Assembly: GCA_012515085.1 (NCBI GenBank)
Contig: JAAYZB010000135.1
Location: 1-28,207, forward strand
Reading direction: 5' to 3'
DNA: 28,207 nucleotides
From: Acholeplasmataceae bacterium
GTDB taxonomy: Bacteria > Bacillota_I > Bacilli_A > Izemoplasmatales > Hujiaoplasmataceae
A program made the translations under genes and the position numbers. Shown here one piece after another: positions 8,230 through 16,164 of this stretch. The number at the start of each line of letters is the position of its first letter. Position 1 is the stretch's first letter. The notes under the pieces are model-generated. The model made no database searches and was not told the DNA's origin. It worked only from the letters and a program-made list of their open reading frames with translations.

Positions 8230-8766
8230 ATGAAAATAATCCAGAAAATCTTGTTTTTTGCCTCCATCGCGATGGCGCTGACAACTTTTATCTATACATT
8301 ATCCTTTTCTAGCGGTTGGGCGCTGGGCAAAGATTGGCTTGGCGATTTTTATCTTGAGGCGCAAACAGTGAACAAGCTGCTCTTTAAATGGGCATTGTGG
8401 GGCGTGATTTTTTCGATCGTTGGGTTGATTTTTAATACGCATTTGAATCGAAACTATTATGTGACTAATTTTTTGTTCATTCTTTTGACGATCGGTTGTT
8501 TTGTCATAACGGGAGTGGAAATCTTAGATAAAGTTCCCCCGCTGAAAGAAATGTATTTGGCGCTGGATCCGTTTTGGCTTGATTTCATCAGCCAAGCAAA
8601 CTTATCCGGTGGATCTTCAACAGCGGTGTTTGAGGTTGGAATTGTATTGGCGTATTTATTATTTGCTTTTGCTTGTCTCTTGTTGATGTTCTCTATTTAT
8701 AAATTAGTGGTGCAATTAATTCGTGCCAAGACGAAACAAAAACGGCGATTGGGGGCGAAGTTGTGA
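8230..8766 (+). CDS. Unrecognised four-segment membrane protein in the transporter operon
   Basis: This is a 178-residue protein of no family I recognise. Four membrane segments are visible at about residues 6-25, 50-69, 76-99 and 132-163. A loop of about 25 residues lies between the first two and another between the third and fourth. The tail is strongly basic (RAKTKQKRRLGAKL), which suggests a cytoplasmic C-terminus. An AGAGGGAA ribosome site precedes the ATG at 8230. It lies after the hairpin and overlaps the next gene by four bases (GTGA). Its position between the binding protein and the ATPase suggests a transporter accessory function, which is inference only. Confidence 0.8.
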   Translation: MKIIQKILFFASIAMALTTFIYTLSFSSGWALGKDWLGDFYLEAQTVNKLLFKWALWGVIFSIVGLIFNTHLNRNYYVTNFLFILLTIGCFVITGVEILDKVPPLKEMYLALDPFWLDFISQANLSGGSSTAVFEVGIVLAYLLFAFACLLLMFSIYKLVVQLIRAKTKQKRRLGAKL

Positions 8767-9239
8767 AATCAATCAATCTGAAGATTGACCGTATGCGCTT
8801 TCAGACCAATCAAATCGGCTATGCCCTGACGCTGTTATCGCTTGCGATCAGTCTGATTTCCTTATTCACCTTGATCACCTATGACGAATTCTCTAGTGGG
8901 GAGGATCCGATTCGGGTGATACCAGACTTGCGTTTTGGGATTGAAATATCGTTAGCAATCGTTTTGATGTTGATGACATTTCTTGCGGCGGAAAAAGTAC
9001 GATATTATCATCCGTTCTGGTCCATTTATGGATTGTTTGTTTTGGCAGGTATTAATTTGCTTCGGATTTTTAATATTCCATTTTATGCTTTTGAAAAAGG
9101 GTGGATTCGTGAATCCACAAAAATGGTGACGATAATTGAATTTGCTGTGTCAGCGGGACTATTGGTGATTGCTGGAATTGTGTCTCTGATCAAAGTGCTC
9201 CAACTACGTCAACATCTGAAAGAGACTGAAACCTCATGA
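8763..9239 (+). CDS. Unrecognised four-segment membrane protein in the transporter operon
   Basis: This 158-residue protein has four likely membrane segments (about residues 18-39, 58-76, 83-107 and 124-146). The first loop is acidic (DEFSSGEDPIRVIPD) and the C-terminus is charged. The start is a GTG that overlaps the upstream stop as GTGA (8763-8766), with a G-rich ribosome site just before it. The end overlaps the ATPase start as ATGA (9236-9239). Layout and size resemble the upstream and downstream small membrane proteins, which may be distant relatives, although no clear residue identity was seen by eye. Function unknown. Confidence 0.78.
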   Translation: MKSINLKIDRMRFQTNQIGYALTLLSLAISLISLFTLITYDEFSSGEDPIRVIPDLRFGIEISLAIVLMLMTFLAAEKVRYYHPFWSIYGLFVLAGINLLRIFNIPFYAFEKGWIRESTKMVTIIEFAVSAGLLVIAGIVSLIKVLQLRQHLKETETS

Positions 9240-10339
9240 GTACGATGCGTTTTGACAAAGTCAGTAAAGTGTTCTTAAATGGCGTGGAAGCCGTTCATGA
9301 ATTCACCATGGATGTCCATGAAGGTGAATTCATTGTCTTAGTCGGCCCGTCTGGTTGTGGAAAATCCACCACGCTCCGAATGGTAGCGGGACTAGAAGAA
9401 ATCACATCAGGCGATCTCTTTATTGATGATAAACGGATCAATAACGTCGCTCCAAAAGATCGTGACATTGCCATGGTCTTTCAAAATTATGCCCTCTATT
9501 CACATATGACGGTCTATCATAACATGGCCTTCAGCTTGGTGCTTCGGCTTGAAAATCCAAATAAAATACATGAACGAGTTCTGTGGGCGGCCGACATTTT
9601 GGGGTTGACTCCATATTTGAACCGAAAACCAGCTTATCTTTCCGGTGGACAACGACAGCGCGTTGCTTTGGGAAGAGCCATCGTTCGCGACCCGAAGATC
9701 TTTTTATTAGATGAGCCCTTATCCAATTTGGATGCCAAATTGAGAAACAGTATGCGGAAAGAATTGAAAGATCTGCATCACAGGCTTCAGACAACGATGA
9801 TTTATGTCACACATGACCAAATAGAAGCATTGACCTTGGCCGATCGGATAGTCTTGATGAAAGATGGGGTGATTCAACAAATCAGCACGCCATTTGAGAT
9901 CTATCATGATCCCGAGAATCTCTTTGTGGCTAATTTCATCGGCACCCCGCCAATGAATGTTTTTGAGTTAACGATCCGTTCGGACGGGCAATTAATGATT
10001 GAAGGAACTCCACTAGATATTTCGGTCCATACGGCCTTTTTGAGTTTAAAAAAGCAAAATTATTTTGGGAAACAAGTTGTGGTAGGCGTCCGGCCAGAGT
10101 ATATTAGAGTGGAGCCGGCTCAACCAACCGCTCAAGGAAACTTTGCCGTTGTGGATATATATGAGCTGTTAGGAGCGGATGCATTGGTTCATTTTATGAT
10201 AGAATCAACCTCCGTCACAGCGAAAGTCTCGGAACTGATACCCATTAAGGCAAAGGAAAGTATCTGTTATCAATTTGATGTTGAGCATCTATATTTTTTT
10301 GACCGTGAAACGGGGGTGAGGATCCGTGGAGAACGCTGA
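9236..10339 (+). CDS. msmX: Carbohydrate ABC transporter ATP-binding protein, MsmX/UgpC type
   Basis: This 367-residue cytoplasmic ATPase would power the LplB/YtcP-type permease pair. Walker A is GPSGCGKST (residues 38-46), the Q-loop lies in AMVFQNYALY, the signature is LSGGQRQR (from residue 135), Walker B with the D-loop is IFLLDEPLSNLDAKLR (from about residue 156), and the switch histidine is in THDQ. The C-terminal 130 residues form the TOBE/MOP-like regulatory domain seen in MsmX and MalK. In many Firmicutes this ATPase is shared by several sugar transporters and encoded elsewhere. Here it sits within the operon, so it may be dedicated. It overlaps the upstream gene by four bases and the next one by 14. 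The symbol reflects family, not proven orthology. Confidence 0.93.
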   Translation: MSTMRFDKVSKVFLNGVEAVHEFTMDVHEGEFIVLVGPSGCGKSTTLRMVAGLEEITSGDLFIDDKRINNVAPKDRDIAMVFQNYALYSHMTVYHNMAFSLVLRLENPNKIHERVLWAADILGLTPYLNRKPAYLSGGQRQRVALGRAIVRDPKIFLLDEPLSNLDAKLRNSMRKELKDLHHRLQTTMIYVTHDQIEALTLADRIVLMKDGVIQQISTPFEIYHDPENLFVANFIGTPPMNVFELTIRSDGQLMIEGTPLDISVHTAFLSLKKQNYFGKQVVVGVRPEYIRVEPAQPTAQGNFAVVDIYELLGADALVHFMIESTSVTAKVSELIPIKAKESICYQFDVEHLYFFDRETGVRIRGER

Positions 10340-10847
10340 ACAAGAGTATAAAATACTCCCATGGCATAAACGTTGGTATTCCTTTAACAAGCAAAAAATA
10401 CCGATGATTTTCACGGCGTTTGGCACGTTCTTTTTTACCGCTCTGATCGATTTTGAAGTTCAGGGAACATCAATCAAACTCGTCTCTCATATTGCGGCAA
10501 TCCGGAAGTTTTTGAACACCCCGTATAATAACATGTCCGCCTTTTATCTTTTTGCCATCTATCTGATCGGTGTAGTGCAATTATTCAATAGCTTTTCCTT
10601 TTCGAAAAAGCGTTCCCCGTTTGGCTTAATATTGATGACTTTCTTGACTGCGGTGCAGATAATATTGGTCGGATTATATACGTCGATATTTTTTCTCGAA
10701 CAAGCAACAAGAACCGATTATGTGATCGATAGTGTCGCGCGCTTCTCCTATACGGTCTTCATCATCGGGGCAATCTTCTTTTTGATTGGGACGATCTTTG
10801 CTTGGTTTTATGTGGATTGGAAATATGTCAAAGAAATCGATGAATAA
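10326..10847 (+). CDS. Unrecognised four-segment membrane protein in the transporter operon
   Basis: This 173-residue protein has four likely membrane segments at about residues 25-43, 69-91, 96-123 and 138-163, with charged cytoplasmic-looking ends. The start is a GTG at 10326 with GGGGTGAGG just upstream, inside the last codons of the ATPase gene. Its layout (segment, long loop, then three segments) matches the two small membrane proteins before the ATPase. The stop overlaps the following gene in ATGAATAA. I do not recognise a family. Coupled translation with the ATPase argues for a role near the transporter. Confidence 0.78.
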   Translation: MENAEQEYKILPWHKRWYSFNKQKIPMIFTAFGTFFFTALIDFEVQGTSIKLVSHIAAIRKFLNTPYNNMSAFYLFAIYLIGVVQLFNSFSFSKKRSPFGLILMTFLTAVQIILVGLYTSIFFLEQATRTDYVIDSVARFSYTVFIIGAIFFLIGTIFAWFYVDWKYVKEIDE

Positions 10848-11349
10848 TGACGGCGAGAAGCGGCAAAATCCCTATCTGATTGATAAACTGGCCAAAATTC
10901 CCGCTTGGTTAAAAATTGAATTTTTGAAATTTTGGGCGGTTGGAATGGCATTTTATCTGACTTTTTTTGGGTTGCCCGTCCGATTTGACTATTTGGATCG
11001 CATGGTTGTGTTTGCATTAATTTTGATCCTCGCCATGGAATATTTGGTTATACCCGTCATTTACTTTATGGGACACGAGGAACATCCGACTGATTTTTAT
11101 CTCCCGCATCACATCAAACGGAAATCCATTCTCAGTTTTTTGGGTTCCGCTCTCTATGTCGCGATCATTGTGACGCTCTCCCACTTCATTGTGACGTGGT
11201 GGGTAAAACTAGGGTTCAAAACGATTGGTGATGTGTTGACAGAATCACCGGCAGATCCCTTTACGTTTGCGTTCTTGTTTTTGATATTGGATTTAGCTTG
11301 GCTATTTCTCCGTTATTTTATCCACAAACTCCGTGTCAAGAAAGGCTGA
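10840..11349 (+). CDS. Unrecognised membrane protein, last of the transporter block
   Basis: This 169-residue protein, starting at the ATG at 10840, has about four membrane segments (residues 31-49, 54-76, 99-122 and 138-159). A His/Glu-rich cytoplasmic or surface loop, GHEEHPTDFYLPHH, lies between the second and third. The start codon overlaps the upstream stop as ATGAATAA (10840-10847). An alternative ATG lies in frame at 10825, and neither has a strong ribosome site, so coupling is likely. The basic tail HKLRVKKG suggests a cytoplasmic C-terminus. The family was not recognised. The histidine cluster could bind metal, which is speculation. Confidence 0.75.
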   Translation: MNNDGEKRQNPYLIDKLAKIPAWLKIEFLKFWAVGMAFYLTFFGLPVRFDYLDRMVVFALILILAMEYLVIPVIYFMGHEEHPTDFYLPHHIKRKSILSFLGSALYVAIIVTLSHFIVTWWVKLGFKTIGDVLTESPADPFTFAFLFLILDLAWLFLRYFIHKLRVKKG

Positions 11350-11352
11350 TCG

Positions 11353-12900
11353 ATGTTTCAGATCCTCTACGTGTCCAGTCGAAGTGTCACGATCGAACTG
11401 CTCAATCACGAACCGTTCTATTCTCCGAAACCTTATTCGGTCTTTTTGAATGGGAAAATCGTCCGAAAAAACATGAAAACCAACGTATGTTCACTCTTTC
11501 ATTTGTTGCCAAACACCGAATATCAAATCCAAATCGATGGCGATATAATCTCATTCAACACCACTTCTGAATCATCCACTGCTGATGTAAGAAGGTTGGG
11601 AGCTTGCGGCGATGGCATTCATGATGACACAATTGCCCTGCAATCAATCATTTTTTCTTGCCCCAAACATGGTCGCATCTTTTTCCCGAAGGGTACTTAT
11701 TTGAGTGGCCCTTTGTTTTTAAAAAGCAACATCACGATCGAATTGGATAAAGATGCCATTCTACTTGGGGATCCGGAAGGGTCACATTATCCAATTCTTC
11801 CAGCCAGAGCGGGTGTCGACGCTCAAGAAAACGATGAACTATCCTCGTGGGAAGGCGTACCCAATCCAACCTATGCCAGTTTGATTACCGGGATACAAGT
11901 CGAAAACGTTCATATCATCGGCGAAGGAGTTATCGATGCAAATGCTCAACACGGTGATTGGTGGATTCGTTATAAAGAAAAAAAAGCGGGTGCTTACCGG
12001 GCAAAAGGGCTATTTTTAAGCCGTTGTTCAGATATCCATCTTCAAGGCATTACCATCAAAAACACGCCTTCATGGAATTTGCATCCATACTTATCTGATT
12101 ACATCGATGTCATCGACGTTCGGCTTAAAAGTCCGAAAAATTCACCCAACACTGATGGATGCAATCCGGAGTCATGTCGAAATGTTCGCATCATTGGTGT
12201 GCAATTTTCTGTTGGGGACGATTGTATTGCCATCAAAAGTGGAAGGGTTCACTTCGATAGGCAAGACTTTCCGCCTTGTGAAGCCATCACCATCCGGAAT
12301 TGTCATATGGCATATGGCCACGGAGGGGTTGTACTCGGGAGTGAAATGTCCGGAGGAATCCGTGATCTCGATGTTCGTCAATGTTTTTTCGAACACACCG
12401 ACCGCGGCTTACGGATCAAGACTCGGCGCGGCAGAGGGAAACAAGCGATCATTGATAGAATCGTTTTTGAAGATATTCGCATGGACAATGTCTCCACTCC
12501 TTTGGTCATGAATATGTTTTATTACTGTGACGAAGATGGTAAAACCGAATATGTGTATTCAAAAGCGAGGTTGCCAGTGGATGATCGCACTCCTTATCTT
12601 GGCAGTTTCACATTTCGACGAATCAATTGTACGAATGTGCATGCGGCAGCTGGTTTCTTTTATGGTTTGCCGGAACAACCCATCGGCCGTATCGAATTGA
12701 GCCAAGTTCATTTTAGCTATCATCCTCAAGCAAAGGCCGCTCTGCCTGCCATGATGAGTTTTTTGGACCCGATCAGAAAAGCCGGACTGATCTTTCATGA
12801 AGTATCGGAAGTGCTTTTAAACGATGTTCAAATCGATCATCCTGTGGGAGAACCGGTTGAATTGGTTCATGTTGAAAAATTTACTAGGAGAATCATCTGA
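11353..12900 (+). CDS. GH28 polygalacturonase, exo-type, predicted cytoplasmic
   Basis: This 515-residue protein has an N-terminal fibronectin-III-like beta domain (about residues 1-75) followed by the GH28 beta-helix. The catalytic signatures are all present: NTDG with Asp268, GDD with Asp289-Asp290, GHGG with His323, and RIK (Arg354, Lys356). A small N-terminal beta domain is typical of exo-polygalacturonases that release galacturonate or digalacturonate from the non-reducing end. No signal peptide is seen, so the enzyme should act inside the cell on imported oligomers, matching the cytoplasmic pectinesterase. AAAGG (11341-11345) precedes the ATG, and only three bases separate it from the upstream membrane-protein stop. 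It is the last gene of the transporter operon. Its product galacturonate feeds UxaC. Confidence 0.93.
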   Translation: MFQILYVSSRSVTIELLNHEPFYSPKPYSVFLNGKIVRKNMKTNVCSLFHLLPNTEYQIQIDGDIISFNTTSESSTADVRRLGACGDGIHDDTIALQSIIFSCPKHGRIFFPKGTYLSGPLFLKSNITIELDKDAILLGDPEGSHYPILPARAGVDAQENDELSSWEGVPNPTYASLITGIQVENVHIIGEGVIDANAQHGDWWIRYKEKKAGAYRAKGLFLSRCSDIHLQGITIKNTPSWNLHPYLSDYIDVIDVRLKSPKNSPNTDGCNPESCRNVRIIGVQFSVGDDCIAIKSGRVHFDRQDFPPCEAITIRNCHMAYGHGGVVLGSEMSGGIRDLDVRQCFFEHTDRGLRIKTRRGRGKQAIIDRIVFEDIRMDNVSTPLVMNMFYYCDEDGKTEYVYSKARLPVDDRTPYLGSFTFRRINCTNVHAAAGFFYGLPEQPIGRIELSQVHFSYHPQAKAALPAMMSFLDPIRKAGLIFHEVSEVLLNDVQIDHPVGEPVELVHVEKFTRRII

Positions 12901-12905
12901 ATCGT

Positions 12906-12934
12906 TTGATTAATATTACGTTATCCGATATACT
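12906..12934 (+). promoter_or_regulatory. Internal promoter for the eda-kdgK-iclR-kduID operon
   Basis: TTGATT (12906-12911) and TATACT (12929-12934) are 17 bases apart in the 51-base gap. A perfect TATAAT also lies at 12934-12939 but has no -35 box at proper spacing. With the first pair the transcript would begin near 12941, leaving only about 11 bases before the eda start, including the GGTGA ribosome site. Confidence 0.5.
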
Positions 12935-12951
12935 ATAATAGGTGACCGTCT

Positions 12952-13596
12952 ATGATAAAGAACACCGTTTGTAGAAAAATTAAAGAATGTGGAATTGTTG
13001 CCGTCATTCGTGCTCAAAATGAAGCGTCGGCATTGAAAATTGCCGATGCTTGCTATCAGGGCGGCATCGACGCAATTGAGATCACCTTTACCGTTTCGGG
13101 TGCTGCACAGGTGATCCGACGTTTGTCTGAGCTTTATTCCAACTCGTCGATGATCATTGGTGCAGGATCGGTTATTGATGTTCCTACCGCTCATGAAGCT
13201 ATTGATGCTGGCGCAACCTTTGTTGTGGGACCCGGATTTGATCCAGACGTTCAGCACTATTGTAAGGAGCAGAAAATCCCTTATATTCCCGGATGCTTCA
13301 CCGTGACCGAAATGATGCAAGCAATGAAATCCGGAGTTGAAATCATCAAATTATTCCCCGGAAGCCTTGCGGGTCCGGATTATGTCAAAGCCGTTCGCGG
13401 TCCGCTTCCTACTATTCAATTAATGCCAACCGGTGGCGTGTCTCTCGATAATCTCCAAGCTTGGTTTGACAGCGGTGTGATTGCCGTCGGTGTCGGTGGC
13501 GAGATCACTGCGCCTGCAAAGACGAATGATTATGACGCTGTAAAAAAAAGGGCAGAAGTATTTGTCAGTCGCATAAAGAAAATTCGACAAGGATAA
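12952..13596 (+). CDS. eda: 2-keto-3-deoxy-6-phosphogluconate (KDPG) aldolase
   Basis: This 214-residue class I aldolase splits KDPG into pyruvate and glyceraldehyde 3-phosphate, the end step for all uronates handled by this locus. Key residues visible are Arg20 in VAVIR, Glu43 in AIEITF, the phosphate-loop type segment GAGSV, the Schiff-base Lys133 in EIIKLFPGS, and the phosphate-binding PTGGV. The length is typical for KdgA/Eda. The ATG at 12952 has GGTGA 6 bases upstream. It opens a six-gene operon with kdgK 22 bases downstream. Confidence 0.95.
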   Translation: MIKNTVCRKIKECGIVAVIRAQNEASALKIADACYQGGIDAIEITFTVSGAAQVIRRLSELYSNSSMIIGAGSVIDVPTAHEAIDAGATFVVGPGFDPDVQHYCKEQKIPYIPGCFTVTEMMQAMKSGVEIIKLFPGSLAGPDYVKAVRGPLPTIQLMPTGGVSLDNLQAWFDSGVIAVGVGGEITAPAKTNDYDAVKKRAEVFVSRIKKIRQG

Positions 13597-13618
13597 TAAT
13601 CAAAAGGGATGTGAAATC

Positions 13619-14641
13619 ATGGCCAATATTATCACAATGGGCGAAATCATGTGCCGGTTATCCCCTCCCGGGGCAACTCGATTGGTTCAAGCAACTGCCT
13701 TCAATATCGTTTACGGTGGTGGCGAAGCCAATGTCGCGGTCAGTCTGGCTGGCTTTGGCCATGACGTTCATTTCGTGACCAAGTTGCCCAATAACGAATT
13801 GGGTGATGCGGCACTGGCATCTCTTAAAGCGAACAATGTCCAAACAAACGCAGTTGCCAGAGGCGGATCAAGGTTGGGACTTTACTTTTTAGAAACCGGG
13901 TTCGGGATCCGTCCATCCAAAGTCATCTATGACCGTGCGGGCAGCGCAATGGCGGAAGCGACCGATCCGGATTTTGATTTTGATGCTATTTTTGCAAATG
14001 CGAATTGGTTTCATTGGACCGGTATTACCCCGGCACTCAGTCCCCAAGCGGCTCAATTGACCAAAAAAGCGTTGATTGCAGCCAAAAAACATCAGGTTAC
14101 AGTGTCGGTCGATCTCAACTATCGCAAGAAACTATGGTCTCCCAAACAAGCTCAAGCGGTGATGACCGACTTGATGCAATATGTGGATGTGATGATCGGC
14201 AATGAAGAAGATGCCCAATTGTCTCTTGGACTCACACTTAGGAAAACGAATGTCACCAGTGGTGAACTCATCAAGGAAGACTATCTGGAAATGTTTCGTT
14301 CTCTTTCCTCGCAGTATGGTTTTCAGTTAATAGCCACGACGCTCAGAGAATCATACTCCGCCAGTAAGAATGGTTGGCAGGCGCTTTTATTTGATGGAGA
14401 ACGCTTGTATGAATCCAAACGCTACCTGATCGAACCGATTCTGGACCGAGTCGGTGGTGGCGATGCCTTCTCCGCAGGATTGATTCATGGCCTATTAACC
14501 CGCGACAAAGAACAAGCATTGGAATTCGCAGTCGCCGCCAGTGCGCTGAAGCATACCATCTATGGAGATTTCAATCTGGTTACTGAGAATGAAGTCGACA
14601 CGCTCGTAACGGGAGACCTATCAGGGAGGATACAGCGATGA
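13619..14641 (+). CDS. kdgK: 2-keto-3-deoxygluconate (KDG) kinase, PfkB family
   Basis: This 340-residue ribokinase-family enzyme phosphorylates KDG to KDPG, the substrate of the aldolase just upstream. The N-terminal PfkB signature GGGEANVAVSLAGFG and the C-terminal nucleotide-binding/catalytic signature VGGGDAFSAGL, with the catalytic base Asp282, are both clear. The start ATG has AAAGGGATG upstream. The end overlaps the IclR-type regulator start as ATGA (14638-14641). Other PfkB sugars are possible in principle, but pairing with eda and kduID makes KDG the natural substrate. Confidence 0.93.
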   Translation: MANIITMGEIMCRLSPPGATRLVQATAFNIVYGGGEANVAVSLAGFGHDVHFVTKLPNNELGDAALASLKANNVQTNAVARGGSRLGLYFLETGFGIRPSKVIYDRAGSAMAEATDPDFDFDAIFANANWFHWTGITPALSPQAAQLTKKALIAAKKHQVTVSVDLNYRKKLWSPKQAQAVMTDLMQYVDVMIGNEEDAQLSLGLTLRKTNVTSGELIKEDYLEMFRSLSSQYGFQLIATTLRESYSASKNGWQALLFDGERLYESKRYLIEPILDRVGGGDAFSAGLIHGLLTRDKEQALEFAVAASALKHTIYGDFNLVTENEVDTLVTGDLSGRIQR

Positions 14642-15348
14642 AAGAAAATCGTTCGGTCAATCGCATCTTGTCCATTTTGGAGTTGATCGCAAAACATGAT
14701 GAAGGTCTGACCTTGGGTCAGATCTATCGGATGTTGGACATCCCCAAAGCGACAGTTTATGATTTTTTGCAGACGCTTTATAAAGCGGATGCCATCTATT
14801 ATAAAGATCCCCGGCTTAAAAATTATGTGATTGGATCAAAAATGTTTGCAATCGGCTCCGTCTATACCAAAAACTCCAACTTAATCGAAGCGGCTCAATA
14901 CGATCTCAAGGATTTTGCGGACAGACACGGTCGGACTGTTTTTATCACGAAACGTATCAATGACAAGATCGTCTATGTTTTCAAATATCAGCCAGACAAC
15001 AATAAAATCGTGACCAAAGAAGAAATCGGTTCGGTTTTGCGAGATTTCAACAACAATCCGATCGGTCTATGTTACGCGGCTTTCGATCAAAAAATGCAAA
15101 ATCCGGCGTTGCCCCAATATGAAGAAATACGCCAAGCTCGTTATGTCTTTTCCAACTTGGAAGATGGCAATCACATCTGCACTCTCGCTGTTCCTGTATG
15201 GAATTTTGAAAATCGGGTTTGTGGCGTATTGGTCGCTTCGGCACTCGCAGAAGAAGGCACCAATCGGCCGCTCTTAGCTCGCGAATTTATGGAAATTGCG
15301 GCAATGATCAGCCGAAAATTGGGCTATTTGGGAGATTTCAGTGATTGA
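14638..15348 (+). CDS. IclR-family transcriptional regulator, KdgR-like
   Basis: This 236-residue protein has an N-terminal winged helix-turn-helix (about residues 5-65, with recognition-helix region IPKATVYDFLQTL) and a C-terminal IclR effector-binding domain (about residues 75-235). IclR regulators named KdgR respond to KDG or related uronate intermediates in other bacteria. Its place between kdgK and kduI makes it the obvious local regulator. It sits inside the catabolic operon rather than divergently, so it is probably subject to its own control. Start and stop overlap both neighbours (ATGA at the start, GTGATTGA at the end). Its operator was not identified. The palindrome at 899-914 is a candidate only. 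Confidence 0.9.
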   Translation: MKENRSVNRILSILELIAKHDEGLTLGQIYRMLDIPKATVYDFLQTLYKADAIYYKDPRLKNYVIGSKMFAIGSVYTKNSNLIEAAQYDLKDFADRHGRTVFITKRINDKIVYVFKYQPDNNKIVTKEEIGSVLRDFNNNPIGLCYAAFDQKMQNPALPQYEEIRQARYVFSNLEDGNHICTLAVPVWNFENRVCGVLVASALAEEGTNRPLLAREFMEIAAMISRKLGYLGDFSD

Positions 15349-16159
15349 ACTGGGGATCCGAGCTCATGATCTTGGAAGGATGTCAGCGATTGATTTAAGA
15401 AAAGAAGCCCTTCAATACGGTTTTTCAGGAATTCAACTGGTGATTCCGAAAGCACTCAGCGACCCGTTTGATTATCAATCTCCGGAAAAATACCGTCATA
15501 TCTTCTCTCCTCTTAAAATCATGATGCTCGGTGCTTATTTCAATCCGGTTGATCCCGATTTTGACAAAGTCACTTTGGGTATTCATAATTTTAAGAAGCA
15601 TCTTCAGATCGCCAAAGGCCTTGGAGCCCTCTGTGTCGGCAGTGAAACTGGTTCGCTGATGGGAACTCCTTGGGGTTATGTTCCGGAAAATCATCGTCCG
15701 GAAACATTAGCTAGAGTCATTGATATTTTTCATGAACTCGTTCTTTTTGCGGAAAAGCACGATACTTATGTGGCAGTTGAAGGTGCTTATAACCATGTGG
15801 CTTATGATCCTCAACAGATCAAGATTATGTTGGATGCCATCCAACATCCACGATTGAGGGTCGTCGTCGACCTCTTCAATTTTCTTCATCCTGGCAATCA
15901 TCAAGAACACCTGGCACTGCTGGATCGATCGTTATCACTCTTTCAAGAACAAATTATCATCTTGCATCTGAAAGATTATCAGATCGAAAACGGCGTCATT
16001 ACGCAAGTAGGTTTGGGAAAAGGCCTGATGAATTATCCTGCAATCATCTCGCGAATCAAGCGAAAACTACCTCATGTCCATCTTATTTTTGAAGGTGTGA
16101 AAGACGATGACATCGCATCCAGCTTTCAATATATCAGCCAATTAATCAATAAGGAGTGA
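15341..16159 (+). CDS. Sugar phosphate isomerase/epimerase-like TIM-barrel protein (AP_endonuc_2 superfamily)
   Basis: This 272-residue protein belongs to the xylose-isomerase-like TIM barrel superfamily. The metal-ligand pattern of that superfamily is visible: Glu147 in AVEGAYNH, Asp177 in VVVDLFNF, His209 in ILHLKDY and Glu251 in LIFEGVKDDD. The start is a GTG at 15341 with GGGAGA upstream, overlapping the iclR stop by eight bases. The protein is co-encoded with eda, kdgK, kduI and kduD, so a uronate or keto-uronate isomerisation/epimerisation is likely, but the exact reaction cannot be read from sequence. A KduI bypass or a rhamnose/galacturonate side reaction are possibilities. Confidence 0.85.
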   Translation: MIELGIRAHDLGRMSAIDLRKEALQYGFSGIQLVIPKALSDPFDYQSPEKYRHIFSPLKIMMLGAYFNPVDPDFDKVTLGIHNFKKHLQIAKGLGALCVGSETGSLMGTPWGYVPENHRPETLARVIDIFHELVLFAEKHDTYVAVEGAYNHVAYDPQQIKIMLDAIQHPRLRVVVDLFNFLHPGNHQEHLALLDRSLSLFQEQIIILHLKDYQIENGVITQVGLGKGLMNYPAIISRIKRKLPHVHLIFEGVKDDDIASSFQYISQLINKE

Positions 16160-16164
16160 ATAAT

